A stretch of DNA of 64,000 bases from Pseudomonas sp. R84 (GCF_009834515.1 NZ_CP019426.1:4391501-4455500), one strand, 5' to 3'. Numbered from the stretch's first letter, positions 18,440-27,641 are shown. A program made the numbers and translations. The notes: generated by a model from the letters alone, not told the origin.

Positions 18440-18940
18440 TCAGTCCTTTGCCGGCTTGGGAATCGCAATCCGGCTCCCAGTCTTGACCTCGCGCAATGCC
18501 AGGCTGGACTGGATCGACGCAATCCCCACCTGACGCCGGAGCACCTGCTCGATAAAGTCGCTGTAGCTATCAAGATCCTCCGCCAACACCTGCAACACAT
18601 AATCGGCATCGCCGGTGATCTTGTGGCAGGCCACCACCTGCGGCAATTGCGCAATCACCGCCTCGAAAGCGTCCGGTGCATGGTCGGCATGGGTGGAAAA
18701 ACGAATGTGCACGAACGCCATGATATCCAGCCCGAGCATTCGCCGATCAAGGTTGGCCTGATAGCCCTTGATCACTCCCGCCTCCTCCATGCGCTTGCGT
18801 CGCCGCCAGCACGGCGTAAGGCTCAGCGACAGCCGCTCGCTGAGTTCAGCGTTGGAAATACTCGCGTCTTCCTGCAACAACTCAAGAATCGCCAGATCGG
18901 TCTCGTCGAGGCTGATGCGTTTGGATATTTTTTTCTGCAT
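18440..18940 (-). CDS. Lrp/AsnC-family transcriptional regulator
   Basis: 166 aa from the ATG at 18940. N-terminal HTH (LDETDLAILELLQEDASIS, then LSERLSLSLTPCWRRRKRME) and a C-terminal RAM effector domain (VACHKITGDADYVLQVLAEDL). Lrp-family proteins sense amino acids. The gene is divergent from the acetylpolyamine amidohydrolase, ornithine cyclodeaminase and permease genes (about 120 bp between starts), so it likely regulates them in response to a related amino acid. This link is positional inference. Confidence 0.9.
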   Translation of the reverse strand: MQKKISKRISLDETDLAILELLQEDASISNAELSERLSLSLTPCWRRRKRMEEAGVIKGYQANLDRRMLGLDIMAFVHIRFSTHADHAPDAFEAVIAQLPQVVACHKITGDADYVLQVLAEDLDSYSDFIEQVLRRQVGIASIQSSLALREVKTGSRIAIPKPAKD

Positions 18941-19059
18941 GACGCCATTCCTGAGTAAAAACGCCCGAATAATCGACTGAATCCCGAACACAAAGCAAAG
19001 AAAGCGCAGCCTAGCCGGAACAGAATATTTGCACTGGCTAACAATAACGGATGCGCAGA

Positions 19060-20094
19060 ATGTTTACAGTTTTCAGTGATTCCCACCGGTTGCACCACGG
19101 CACCGAATTGAAAGACGGCGTGCTCAAGCCGTCGTTCGAACAACCGAGTCGCGCCGACACCGTGCACAACCGAGTCAAACAGGTCGGCCTCGGGCAGATC
19201 GTCGAACCGCGCGCGTTTGATCGCTCGTGCTACGTCAACGCGCACAGCGAGCGCTACGTCAGTTTTCTCGAAAGTGCCTGGAGCGAATGGTGCGCAACCG
19301 GTCGCACGCACGACGCCTTGCCGCTGGTGTGGCCGGTGCGCGATCTGGCCGGCGAAGAGGTGCCGACGTTCATCGACGGCAAGCTCGGCTTCTATGCCAT
19401 GGATGCCGGTTCGCCGATCACCGCGACGACCTGGCAAGCGGTGAAAACCAGCGCCGATATTGCCCTCACCGGCCTGGCCCTGCTCGATGAAGGCCACGAC
19501 AGCGCCTTCGCCCTGTGCCGCCCGCCCGGCCATCACGCCGCACGCGAATACATGGGCGGTTATTGCTACCTCAACAACGCCGCCATTGCCGCGCAACAAG
19601 CCATCACTCAGGGAGCCAAACGTGTCGCGGTGCTGGATGTCGACTTCCACCACGGCAACGGTACGCAGAACATTTTTTACCAGCGCAGCGACGTCATGTT
19701 CGTCTCGTTGCACGGCGAACCGGCGGTGTCCTATCCGTACTTCTCGGGTTACAGCCACGAAGTCGGCGCGGGCGTCGGCGAGGGTTACAACCTCAACTAT
19801 CCCCTGCCGAAAAACACCACCTGGGAGAGCTATCGCAACGCCCTGGTCCACGCCTGCAAAAAACTCCAGCAATTCGCCCCTGAAGTGCTGGTGATTTCCC
19901 TCGGTGTCGACACGTTCAAGGACGACCCCATCAGCCACTTCCTGCTGGAAAGCGATGACTTCATCGGCATCGGCGAACTGATCGCCAGCGTCGGCTGCCC
20001 GACCCTGTTCGTCATGGAGGGTGGCTACATGGTCGATGAGATCGGCATCAATGCAGTCAACGTGCTGCACGGTTTCGAGAGCAAACGCAGCTGA
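19060..20094 (+). CDS. Acetylpolyamine amidohydrolase (histone deacetylase superfamily)
   Basis: Zn-dependent deacetylase of about 344 aa. Signature residues are present: RPPGHHAA (paired active-site His), DVDFHHGNGTQ (zinc Asp and His), SLGVDTFKDDP and MEGGYMVDEIG. The sequence closely matches Pseudomonas acetylpolyamine amidohydrolases, which remove acetyl groups from putrescine or cadaverine. An ATG at 19051 is also open, but 19060 aligns with the MLTIYSD-like start of homologues and has GGA 8 nt upstream. First gene of a probable operon with the cyclodeaminase and permease. Confidence 0.88.
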   Translation: MFTVFSDSHRLHHGTELKDGVLKPSFEQPSRADTVHNRVKQVGLGQIVEPRAFDRSCYVNAHSERYVSFLESAWSEWCATGRTHDALPLVWPVRDLAGEEVPTFIDGKLGFYAMDAGSPITATTWQAVKTSADIALTGLALLDEGHDSAFALCRPPGHHAAREYMGGYCYLNNAAIAAQQAITQGAKRVAVLDVDFHHGNGTQNIFYQRSDVMFVSLHGEPAVSYPYFSGYSHEVGAGVGEGYNLNYPLPKNTTWESYRNALVHACKKLQQFAPEVLVISLGVDTFKDDPISHFLLESDDFIGIGELIASVGCPTLFVMEGGYMVDEIGINAVNVLHGFESKRS

Positions 20095-20144
20095 GCCAGC
20101 CCGCGCTCTACAACCTTTCAATGACTGGATCGGAGAATAAGACC

Positions 20145-21197
20145 ATGACGCTTTTTATTGATGTCGATGATGCTGCACGCCTGTTCACCCAAGTCGGCAT
20201 CCGCCGCGCCATTCGTGAGATGGCCGGCTACATCGAAGCGGACTACGCACGCTGGGCGCAGTTTGATAAATCGCCGCGCACGGCCAATCACTCGGCAGAC
20301 GGCGTGATCGAGTTGATGCCCACCGACGACGGCCAGCAGTACTCATTCAAATACGTGAATGGCCACCCGAACAACGGCCAGCAGAACTTGCTGACGGTCA
20401 TGGCCTTCGGTCTTCTGGCGGATGTGCAGAGTGGCTATCCGACCCTGCTCAGCGAACTGACCTTGACCACCGCCGTGCGCACCGCAGCAACCTCGGCACT
20501 GGTCGCGAAGTCGCTGGCTCGCCCGGATTCGACCTCGATGGCCCTGATCGGCAACGGTGCGCAAAGTGAGTTTCAGGCACTGGCTTTCCATGAAATGTTG
20601 GGCATCACTGAAATCCGCATCTTCGATATTGATCGCGAAGCGTCCCTCAAACTGAAGCGCAACCTCGCCGCGTTCCCGGACATCGAAGTGATTCTGGCCA
20701 GCTCGGTGAAGGACGCGGTCAAGGGCGCGGACATCGTCACCACGGTCACCGCCGACAAAGCCTACGCAACCATTCTGACGCCGGAGATGATCGAGCCCGG
20801 CATGCACATCAATGCGGTCGGCGGTGACTGCCCGGGTAAAACCGAACTGCACGCCGACATCCTGCGCAACGCCCGGGTCATCGTCGAATTCGAACCGCAA
20901 ACGCGCATTGAAGGCGACATTCAGCAACTGGAAACCGATTCCCCGGTGATCGAGTTTTTCCGCATTGTGCTGGGCGAAGTCGACGGACGCGAAAACGATG
21001 CACAGGTGACGGTGTTCGATTCGGTGGGTTTTGCCCTGGAAGACTTTTCCTCACTGCGTTACCTCAACGACCTGGCGCAGGCACAGCAAATCGGCCAGCG
21101 CATCCACTTGGTGCCGACGCCGGCCAACATCAAAAACCTCTTTCAACTGCTCGATACGCAACCGGCCAAAACCTCGCGTCTGCGCACCGTCAGTTGA
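20145..21197 (+). CDS. Ornithine cyclodeaminase
   Basis: 350 aa of the OCD/mu-crystallin family, from the ATG at 20145 that follows GGAGAATAAGACC. Visible features: QNLLTVMAFGLLADVQSGYPTLL (substrate region), the NAD-binding ALIGNGAQSEFQALAFHE and NAVGGDCPGKTELH with the active-site Asp region. The enzyme converts L-ornithine to L-proline and ammonia using NAD+. Position after the polyamine deacetylase suggests a polyamine/ornithine salvage route. A related activity on another diamino acid cannot be excluded. Confidence 0.9.
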   Translation: MTLFIDVDDAARLFTQVGIRRAIREMAGYIEADYARWAQFDKSPRTANHSADGVIELMPTDDGQQYSFKYVNGHPNNGQQNLLTVMAFGLLADVQSGYPTLLSELTLTTAVRTAATSALVAKSLARPDSTSMALIGNGAQSEFQALAFHEMLGITEIRIFDIDREASLKLKRNLAAFPDIEVILASSVKDAVKGADIVTTVTADKAYATILTPEMIEPGMHINAVGGDCPGKTELHADILRNARVIVEFEPQTRIEGDIQQLETDSPVIEFFRIVLGEVDGRENDAQVTVFDSVGFALEDFSSLRYLNDLAQAQQIGQRIHLVPTPANIKNLFQLLDTQPAKTSRLRTVS

Positions 21198-21324
21198 TCG
21201 CTAACCGCCGCCCCCAAGCCACAGGGGGCGACTCACCTCGTGATCAGCCGCTGCACCTCTAACAAGAACGCTCGACACCTACTTTCTGCCAAAACTCAAA
21301 AACATAAAATCAAGAGGTTTTGCA

Positions 21325-22740
21325 ATGAAATCGAACCCTTCCGGGCTGCTCGAACAGCCCGCGCTGCAGCGCACGCTCAGCAATCGTCACATCCAATTAA
21401 TGGCCATGGGCGGCGCCATCGGTACCGGCCTGTTTATGGGCTCCGGCAAGATCATCGCCCTCTCCGGGACGTCGATCATCCTCATCTACATGATCATCGG
21501 CCTGTTCGTGTTTTTCGTCATGCGCGCCATGGGCGAAATGCTCCTGTCCAACCTCAACTTCAAAACCTTCGCCGACTTCGCCGGCGCCTACCTCGGCCCG
21601 CGCGCGGCATTCTTCCTCGGCTGGTCGTACTGGCTGAGCTGGAGCGTGGCGGTGATCGGCGACGCCGTCGTGGTCGGCGGATTCTTCCAGTACTGGTTCC
21701 CCGACGTACCGGCGTGGATACCCGCCGTCGGCATGCTGGCGACCCTGTTCGCCCTCAACGTGCTGACCGTCAGGCTATTCGGTGAAGTGGAATTCTGGTT
21801 CGCGATCATCAAAATCATTGCCGTCGTGACTCTGATCGGCGTCAGCACCGTGCTGATTGCCAGCTCGTTCGTCTCGCCCAGTGGCGTCACCGCGTCCCTG
21901 AGTCACCTGGTGGACAAACAGGCAGCGTTCCCCAACGGCTTGTTCGGCTTCTTCGCCGGATTTCAAATGGCGATCTTCTCCTTCGCCGGCACCGAGCTGA
22001 TCGGCACCGCCGCCGCTGAAACCCGCTCGCCAGAGAAGACCCTGCCCAAAGCAATCAACTCGATTCCGCTGCGGATCATCCTGTTCTACGTCCTCGCGCT
22101 GACCTGCATTATTGCCGTGACCTCGTGGCAGCAGGTTTCCCCCGTCAAAAGCCCCTTTGTCGAATTGTTCCTCGTCGCCGGGTTTCCCGCAGCGGCCGGC
22201 ATCGTCAACTTCGTAGTCCTGACCTCAGCGGCCTCCTCGGCCAATAGCGGCGTGTTCTCCTCGAGCCGCATGCTGTTCGGACTGGCCAATCAAGACAACG
22301 CCCCCGGCCTATTCCGCCGACTGTCGAGCAACAGCGTGCCGCTGCTGAGCCTGGCGTTCACCACGCTGTTGATGCTGGTCGGCGTGCTGGTGCTGTTCAT
22401 CGTGCCGGAAGTCATGACCGCATTCACCATCGTCTCCACCGTGTCGGCGATTCTGGTGATCTTCACCTGGTCGACCATCCTCGCGTCTTACATCGCCTAC
22501 CGGAAAAAACGCCCGGATCTGCATGCGAAGTCGGCTTACAAGATGCCCGGCGGCGTGCCGATGGCTTGGTTTTCGTTGGCGTTTTTGGGCTTTGTGCTGG
22601 GGCTGCTGGCGTTGAGGCCTGATACGCGGATTGCGCTGATGGTCATGCCGGGGTGGTTTGTCTGGCTGGGGATTGCTTACCAGTTGACGCGGTTGAGGAA
22701 GCCGAAATCTGCGGTTGAGTCGGCGGGGCAGTTTGGCTAG
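21325..22740 (+). CDS. APC-family amino acid permease, CycA/GabP-like
   Basis: 471 aa with 12 predicted membrane helices. The conserved start RHIQLMAMGGAIGTGLFMGSG is the substrate-binding helix 1 of the amino acid transporter (AAT) group; FAGTELIGTAAAETRSPEKTLPKAI is the helix 6 region typical of CycA, GabP and AnsP. It imports an amino acid with protons across the inner membrane. It lies 127 bp after the cyclodeaminase gene in the same direction and ends at a terminator. Ornithine, a D-amino acid or GABA are candidates; sequence alone does not decide. Confidence 0.88.
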   Translation: MKSNPSGLLEQPALQRTLSNRHIQLMAMGGAIGTGLFMGSGKIIALSGTSIILIYMIIGLFVFFVMRAMGEMLLSNLNFKTFADFAGAYLGPRAAFFLGWSYWLSWSVAVIGDAVVVGGFFQYWFPDVPAWIPAVGMLATLFALNVLTVRLFGEVEFWFAIIKIIAVVTLIGVSTVLIASSFVSPSGVTASLSHLVDKQAAFPNGLFGFFAGFQMAIFSFAGTELIGTAAAETRSPEKTLPKAINSIPLRIILFYVLALTCIIAVTSWQQVSPVKSPFVELFLVAGFPAAAGIVNFVVLTSAASSANSGVFSSSRMLFGLANQDNAPGLFRRLSSNSVPLLSLAFTTLLMLVGVLVLFIVPEVMTAFTIVSTVSAILVIFTWSTILASYIAYRKKRPDLHAKSAYKMPGGVPMAWFSLAFLGFVLGLLALRPDTRIALMVMPGWFVWLGIAYQLTRLRKPKSAVESAGQFG

Positions 22741-22753
22741 ATCTGCGAGTGAA

Positions 22754-22783
22754 AGCCGTCACTTGAAAGTGACGGCTTTTTTG
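22754..22783 (+). terminator. Rho-independent terminator of the permease gene
   Basis: Stem AGCCGTCACTT / AAGTGACGGCT closed by a short loop and followed by six T residues, 13 bp after the permease stop codon. Confidence 0.9.
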
Positions 22784-22827
22784 TTATCCGTGAAAAAGCA
22801 TTTCACCTGCCCATGGCGGGAAAGGCT

Positions 22828-23190
22828 TTACGCCTTCACCTCAACGTTATCCAACGCCTGATTCACCGCCAGCTCACCCAACATCACCACCTGCGCAATG
22901 CCCAGCGCGGTTTTGCGGTGTGAGGGTTCGAGTGCGGCGGCGAAGTTGTTGAGCATTTCCGAGGCTGAACTCAGCGTTTCACTGGCATTGGCCAGCAGGG
23001 ATTCCGAGTCGTACTTTGGATTGGCGAGGTACATGCGCTCGGGTTCGTTGACGCTGGCCATGATGTGGCCGGCGGGAAGGAGGTAGTGATCGAGCGCGCG
23101 CTCGGCGGCTTCGTGGAGTTTTTTGGAGTTGAGGGATTCGTAGGGGGATGCGGGATCGGTTTCTGGTGGGTTGGGCGTTACTTTGAACAT
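22828..23190 (-). CDS. DUF6124 (formerly DUF3077) family protein
   Basis: 120 aa from the ATG at 23190, preceded by GGAG at a distance of 8 nt. It has the Pseudomonas-specific pattern MFKVTPNPP, SLNSKKLHEAAERALDHYL, then an Ala/Leu/Ser-rich helical region (ETLSSASEMLNNFAAALE) and a final VMLGELAVNQALDNV. No catalytic motif; soluble, mostly helical. These proteins occur in multiple copies in fluorescens-group genomes and have no known function. An unusual leader lies upstream (see 23265-23411). Confidence 0.85.
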   Translation of the reverse strand: MFKVTPNPPETDPASPYESLNSKKLHEAAERALDHYLLPAGHIMASVNEPERMYLANPKYDSESLLANASETLSSASEMLNNFAAALEPSHRKTALGIAQVVMLGELAVNQALDNVEVKA

Positions 23191-23264
23191 AGATGGAACT
23201 CCAGCACTTACAAAATGGGAGCCATCCACTCTCGCTACCAAACGAAGGGTGGTGACCATACACA

Positions 23265-23411
23265 GGTTGGTAGACCGGAGCACTGGAACCGGCGCTTCCG
23301 AAGAAGCCCTGAGCATGGCCACCATAATCCAGGCGCAAAAATGCGACTGCATGGGGTGACGCAATGCATCAGTGCTGCGGGTCTACCAAACCCGATCACT
23401 GGTTTTCAGTG
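23265..23411 (-). ncRNA. Candidate structured leader RNA upstream of the DUF6124 gene
   Basis: Read on the minus strand, GGTTTGGTAGACC (23392-23380) can pair with GGTCTACCAACC (23276-23265), closing a domain of about 125 nt; just 5' of it CACTG-AAAAC-CAGTG (23411-23397) forms a small hairpin. The region is in-frame open on the minus strand but has no supported start, so RNA structure is a better explanation than coding. The stretch 23191-23620 holds no convincing gene. Family and function unknown. Confidence 0.4.
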
Positions 23412-23620
23412 ACACAGGAACGATAGAGCCCGCTAGCTAGACGCACAAGCCGGCGGATTCTGTCTTAGGTGTAGGGGGTGGCGCAAGGTGGTGTAGGGCA
23501 TGGATGGTGGAACCAATACGTTTTTAAACAAACGTAGAGTTATTGAAGATTTGCATTGGGAATTTGAAAAATTGAGCCCATTCCGGGTAAATAGATCCGT
23601 CCCTGAGGGATCCCCACAAA

Positions 23621-24310
23621 CTACTCCAACACCTGCGCCTGTTGATGTACCTCGGCTCGCAAGGCGCGCTCAAGTCTCACCAAGGTTTTTCGAGAGTTTG
23701 ATCCGCGTCCACTGAGCCAGTATTCCAAACCCAGTCGCCACAGCGACAACACCCGTCTGCGTTTAAGACTATTGCTTTGAAAACGATGTTCATGACCCGC
23801 TTCGCGGGCCTGTAACCCCTTTAAACAAATGATGTAATTGGCCAAAGCCGAGATCATTAAAAGCACTTCGATTCGGCGTGGAAAGTTACTCCGATGGCGA
23901 GTCCTCTATCTGCATACGCTGCTTGTAAATGGCCACGATTCTCGATGGATTCCATTGATCCTCCGGTAAGTTGCTGGCCAATAACCAAGGCTCTCGCTCA
24001 CGATTGGCCGATTGCCTGCTGAGTTTGTTTTTGGCGATTGAACCGGTGACACGCTGATGCTTACAACCCTTTGCAGAATGCCTGATGCAGTACAAATGGA
24101 TGAAGTGCGGAGCGCTTTGGGTCATCTCGATCCGACCCAGTGATTTTGGTGAGGACGACGCCAAGACGTAGAGGTTTTTAACCGGCAGCCAAATTTGTGC
24201 GTCGTTGCGGTAGAGGTCCCGGTTACGCACTCGACCCACGTAATACCAGCCTTGCGCCTCGATGGCTTTGACGGGAGGCGTGGCGGGGGGACGAGCGCGC
24301 GCGCCAGGTG
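23621..24310 (-). pseudogene. IS4-type transposase remnant
   Basis: Two minus-strand frames together resemble the C-terminal half of an IS4-family DDE transposase. The upstream part (24310 to about 23886) contains GWYYVGRVRNRDLYRN, REPWLLASNLP and IYKQRMQIE, the usual region around the catalytic Glu. After QRMQIE the frame breaks at a stop, and the downstream part (to 23621) resumes in another frame with RRIEVLLMISALANYIICL. The N-terminal half with the first Asp residues is absent. Clearly inactive. No terminal inverted repeats were found. Confidence 0.75.
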
Positions 24311-24406
24311 TAAATTGACCTTGGCGAGGCCCGCGCCCGGGCATGCACTAGCCTGACGAACGGCTAAGCGGCAAGATATCGCTAGTTCCGAGCGGAGTGA
24401 GGACTC

Positions 24407-25081
24407 ATGGGAAGAAAGAAGCCTGACGATTCATGGTTGAAGCGCAACTGGTGGTGGATCGCTGTCTTGGGGGGTGTCGTTTGGCTGATCGGAAAGGAGG
24501 GCAAGGAGTTTCTATCCAACGCATCAGATCTTCCAGCCGCAGCGGAGACGACCGTCAATAGATTCAGCAGTTGGTATCACGACGACGAGGCCTGGAGCGG
24601 CGTTTGGTCAGCGCAGCCAGAAGGATACGTCGATGCCTCTGAACTTCCCCTTTCAGCTATCGATGTCCGACTGGAGATCGATGTTAAGCAGGGTGTAATC
24701 GACGGCACTATCGCTACAAAAGCGTTGTGCGCGAGCTTCCCAATATGGGACTTCGTACTCCTAGAGGGGAAGGTCAAAGGCAGCTCGAATATCTTCGAGG
24801 GGGTTGCCTACGACTTCATTGGAGGTCAGCGACAGAATTTCGCTCGGTTGCGCTTCGAGAGAAAGGGGCTCCTCATGACAGTGACGCCACTTGAAGGTGC
24901 GAGGGGGCTGTTCCCAGAGAAAGCTACAATTGCCAAACACCCTGATGAGGCGCCAATGCAGGTCGATGTAAAGACGCCCGGCTATTGCTACAAAGAGAAG
25001 ATGCTGTTCCTGAAGCACCTCAAGGAGAAAACAGACCATGAAAAGCCGGCGAAAAAGGGAACGCCATCAAACCCCAGGTAG
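24407..25081 (+). CDS. Membrane-anchored protein of unknown function
   Basis: 224 aa. A positively charged N-terminus precedes one membrane segment (WWWIAVLGGVVWLIG, about 15-30), so the remainder probably faces the periplasm. The body (about 70-190) is beta-rich: WSGVWSAQPEGYVDAS, LRLEIDVKQGVIDGTI-like strands, and FEGVAYDFIGGQRQNFARLRFER. The tail is Lys-rich. No family recognised. It lies in the accessory region between the transposase remnant and the methylase cassette and is moderately AT-rich, so it may be part of the imported DNA. Confidence 0.7.
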   Translation: MGRKKPDDSWLKRNWWWIAVLGGVVWLIGKEGKEFLSNASDLPAAAETTVNRFSSWYHDDEAWSGVWSAQPEGYVDASELPLSAIDVRLEIDVKQGVIDGTIATKALCASFPIWDFVLLEGKVKGSSNIFEGVAYDFIGGQRQNFARLRFERKGLLMTVTPLEGARGLFPEKATIAKHPDEAPMQVDVKTPGYCYKEKMLFLKHLKEKTDHEKPAKKGTPSNPR

Positions 25082-25246
25082 TTCATACGGCCTGAATTGC
25101 ACCACCTCCTCCCCCAGCCATTCGTTAATCTGCTGTACCCGGGCCTGCCCCGGCTCCAGCTCGTTGAGCGCCCACACCTGGGCGGCGTCGCGGATCGACC
25201 CGAAGGCCAGCGCGCAGCGGGCGATCAAGCGCGAGTGGCAGCGCAT
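25067..25246 (-). CDS. Small hypothetical protein, phage-type remnant
   Basis: A 59-aa frame starting at the ATG at 25246 and ending TGA at 25067, convergent with and overlapping the end of the preceding membrane protein gene by 15 bp. The peptide (RCHSRLIARCALAFGS, AAQVWALNELEPGQARVQ, INEWLGEEVV) has Pseudomonas codon usage with high GC, unlike the AT-rich genes to its right. It looks like a helical fragment of a phage or island protein, but I cannot name the family. No strong RBS. May be the surviving end of a larger gene. Confidence 0.45.
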   Translation of the reverse strand: MRCHSRLIARCALAFGSIRDAAQVWALNELEPGQARVQQINEWLGEEVVQFRPYELPGV

Positions 25247-25324
25247 GCGTCTGACTTAAAAAACCTGCATTGCGCCGGCCTTTCAATTTTCGGTCAGGAC
25301 TAAAAATTACAACGCCACCTTCTA

Positions 25325-26176
25325 TTACGCGACCTGCAAGCTGACAGGAACGATCAGATCTTGAGAGAAAAAGAGAACTTCTTGACCTTTCATTTTACGC
25401 TGCGCACTATAGATCAGATCAATCTCAGCTACTCGGCTATTAGAGTAAAAGCGGCGAATCTGCTCTGTATCATCATAAGAAAGCAGCCAAGGGGTTTTTA
25501 GAGAAGCTACCAGCTTGCTTATACGACAATGATCATCATGCTCGTAAAAATTATCGTAAAGCCTTCTTCCGTTAACATAGTAAGGCGGGTCAATGTAAAT
25601 CAACGCATCGGATAGATTCATCGCATCGACCGTCTGCAAAAATAATTCGGCATCCATATTGTAAAGAAAAATATCATCAGCCCGCCGAGAAATTCTTATC
25701 ACCCTTTCAACAAGGGCATCTTTATTGAACCGAGCATCAATTTTATAATTCCCGGTCTGATCGTACCCACCAATAACCCCACCATTTATAATTCCTGACC
25801 TATTAGTTCTATTCAAATAGAAAAAAGCAAAACCGACATCAAACCCACTATGCTGATCCGGATTATTAAAAACCCCCCTCTGAAAATGCCATTCATCCAT
25901 ATTCAGATTACAGGAATATATCCTCTCAATGAATTGCTCAGTATGCAAAAGCACATTCATCCAAAAATTGTACACACCAACATTCAAATCATTTATGTGA
26001 ATTTTTGAAACAGTATCTGTCAGCAGCAGTTCCAGAGCCACGCCGGCGCCGCCGGCATATGGTTCAACATAAACTCCACCATTAAAATTATTCTCGCGGA
26101 TCAAGTCCCGAATAAAGCCACAAAGCTTTGACTTTCCCCCTGGATAGCGTAAGGGAGTAAAAAAACGATCGTACAT
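25325..26176 (-). CDS. D12-class DNA adenine methyltransferase (Dam-like)
   Basis: 283 aa. All three core motifs of the D12 N6-adenine class are present in order: PLRYPGGKSKL (motif X, near residue 8), YVEPYAGGAGVALELLL (SAM-binding motif I) and LIYIDPPYYVNG (catalytic DPPY). It should transfer methyl from SAM to adenine in a short site, possibly GATC, though specificity is not readable. It starts 1 bp after the ParB-like gene stop, so the two are one operon. The gene is clearly AT-richer than the chromosome around it, pointing to horizontal origin. No partner restriction endonuclease is recognisable. Confidence 0.9.
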   Translation of the reverse strand: MYDRFFTPLRYPGGKSKLCGFIRDLIRENNFNGGVYVEPYAGGAGVALELLLTDTVSKIHINDLNVGVYNFWMNVLLHTEQFIERIYSCNLNMDEWHFQRGVFNNPDQHSGFDVGFAFFYLNRTNRSGIINGGVIGGYDQTGNYKIDARFNKDALVERVIRISRRADDIFLYNMDAELFLQTVDAMNLSDALIYIDPPYYVNGRRLYDNFYEHDDHCRISKLVASLKTPWLLSYDDTEQIRRFYSNSRVAEIDLIYSAQRKMKGQEVLFFSQDLIVPVSLQVA

Positions 26177-26177
26177 G

Positions 26178-27641
26178 TTAAGAGTTTCCCTTATTTGCCT
26201 TTACCGCACGCCAAGAACTGCGAAGAAGTTCTTCATAGCAGCTTTCCCAAGCGGCTTTCAAACCCTCCATTGAGTTTGTATATCTGCCGTGCAGAAACGA
26301 ATGTAAAGCTTGAGGACTAGCAAAACTATTTGGATTCGAGACCTCGCCACTTAATATCGAATTTTTCAGATCCTTTGAAATCTGCCCGTTTGAGAAAAGA
26401 TGCTCAGCACAAGTTTTGATCATGTCGGGCAATGGGATTTGCCCAAAACGATTTCTCTTTTCAGCAGCAACAAGTGCAAACTCTTCAATGTATATTTGCA
26501 TAGATATATCTACAAGGGCCCTGGCGGCGCAGGCAACCACCAACCCGTGCTCACTTAGCTTCAGGCTGTCTATTTGATTATACAAGCGACTACACTTGGA
26601 CTCGACAGAAGGAATAGTAATACTGCTGACAAACAACTTATCCCTCTGAGCGGGATTAGGGTCTTTCCTAGTTTTTCTGGGCAGTTGTTTTTCAATCAGA
26701 TGTGCCTTTTCCCCCTCCGCAGTAGGTTTCGCATTCTGATCAGCTGCAGTATGACCTGAAGCATGAGCGGGACCGTTTCTTCCAGTCGTTCTCTCCTCAG
26801 ACCCCGATTTCTCGCTCAATCCAAGTGCCGTTTTCTCATGCGCAATTTTGGCCTGCTCAACAACCCGGGTAAGAAAATCAAATTTTTTATCTGAGTCATA
26901 TACTTCCTTCACCTTAAAGTCAGGCAAGGAAATTTGCTCAAGGACGGCACCCAACAAAAGACGATGAATGTCCTCAGGAATGGTTAGCACTACATTCCGA
27001 TCTTTATAAACAACACCTAAAGTAGTTTTGAAATCTTTATTCGAAATAAGTCGATCTAGAGTTGTGATCCGATCATTGAGTCGAGCAGCCTGTTGGTCAG
27101 CAATCAAACCATGATTTTTTGCATAGTCGATAAAATACAGCGACCGCCAGTACCTGTTTCCACCCAAGACATCTTGCGTATGCCTATCTTTCTCAACGGC
27201 CCCCCACTTAGAGGTGCCGACCCCTCCCTGTTCACCGAGATGTCGCAGCCCCATCAACCAAGCCACTCGCCGTTGATCCTTGATGTTAACACAGTCGATC
27301 TCAAATGAAAGTTGATCACTTATATTGACACTTTCAATTCTGCGCCTGAATAAATCATCATCGCAAAGAGACGGATCATTGAGTAACTTGAGCGCCGCGA
27401 CCCTACGATTTCCTTCTTTTACAACATACTTATCAAGCATCCCTTTCACAGGAGTAACGAGAACTTTATCAATATCACTTTGACCATTTTCAGCCAAACT
27501 TCTCATCAAAAGTATTAGCTTTGAACCAAGATGTTCCACATGCCAATTGAGAATTTCTTTCTGCCCATTAATTTTGTCGTGCCGAGGGTTTTCCTCATCC
27601 ATGAGAATTTTAGAAATAGGAAGAACGATATTTTTTGACAT
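26178..27641 (-). CDS. ParB-like nuclease-domain protein with helical C-terminal domain
   Basis: 487 aa from the ATG at 27641, which has AAAGGG upstream; an ATG 19 codons earlier lacks an RBS. Residues 1-100 look like a ParB/Srx N-terminal domain: IVLPISKILMDEENPRHD and YVVKEGNRRVAALKLL (the GxRR box). The middle is Lys/Glu-rich, with a low-complexity linker near 285-330 (SGSEERTTGRNGPAHAS). The last 110 residues are helical (ALVDISMQIYIEEFAL ... LHSFLHGRYTNSMEGLKAAWE) and resemble HEPN-like domains that end in YVHN-x-LxxAWD, although the RNase motif RxxxxH is not clear. AT-rich; same operon as the methylase. It may be a phage-defence, DNA-modification or partition-like protein. Confidence 0.75.
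   Translation of the reverse strand: MSKNIVLPISKILMDEENPRHDKINGQKEILNWHVEHLGSKLILLMRSLAENGQSDIDKVLVTPVKGMLDKYVVKEGNRRVAALKLLNDPSLCDDDLFRRRIESVNISDQLSFEIDCVNIKDQRRVAWLMGLRHLGEQGGVGTSKWGAVEKDRHTQDVLGGNRYWRSLYFIDYAKNHGLIADQQAARLNDRITTLDRLISNKDFKTTLGVVYKDRNVVLTIPEDIHRLLLGAVLEQISLPDFKVKEVYDSDKKFDFLTRVVEQAKIAHEKTALGLSEKSGSEERTTGRNGPAHASGHTAADQNAKPTAEGEKAHLIEKQLPRKTRKDPNPAQRDKLFVSSITIPSVESKCSRLYNQIDSLKLSEHGLVVACAARALVDISMQIYIEEFALVAAEKRNRFGQIPLPDMIKTCAEHLFSNGQISKDLKNSILSGEVSNPNSFASPQALHSFLHGRYTNSMEGLKAAWESCYEELLRSSWRAVKANKGNS

Noticed and set aside
23500..23715. 71-codon plus-strand frame in the accessory region
   Set aside because: No RBS, no recognisable family, and its 3' half overlaps the antisense transposase remnant.
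22741..25324. Second copy of the dusA attachment core at the far island end
   Set aside because: I scanned for the CCATGATGGATTGG-type sequence of dusA and saw no convincing match; the boundary remains undefined.
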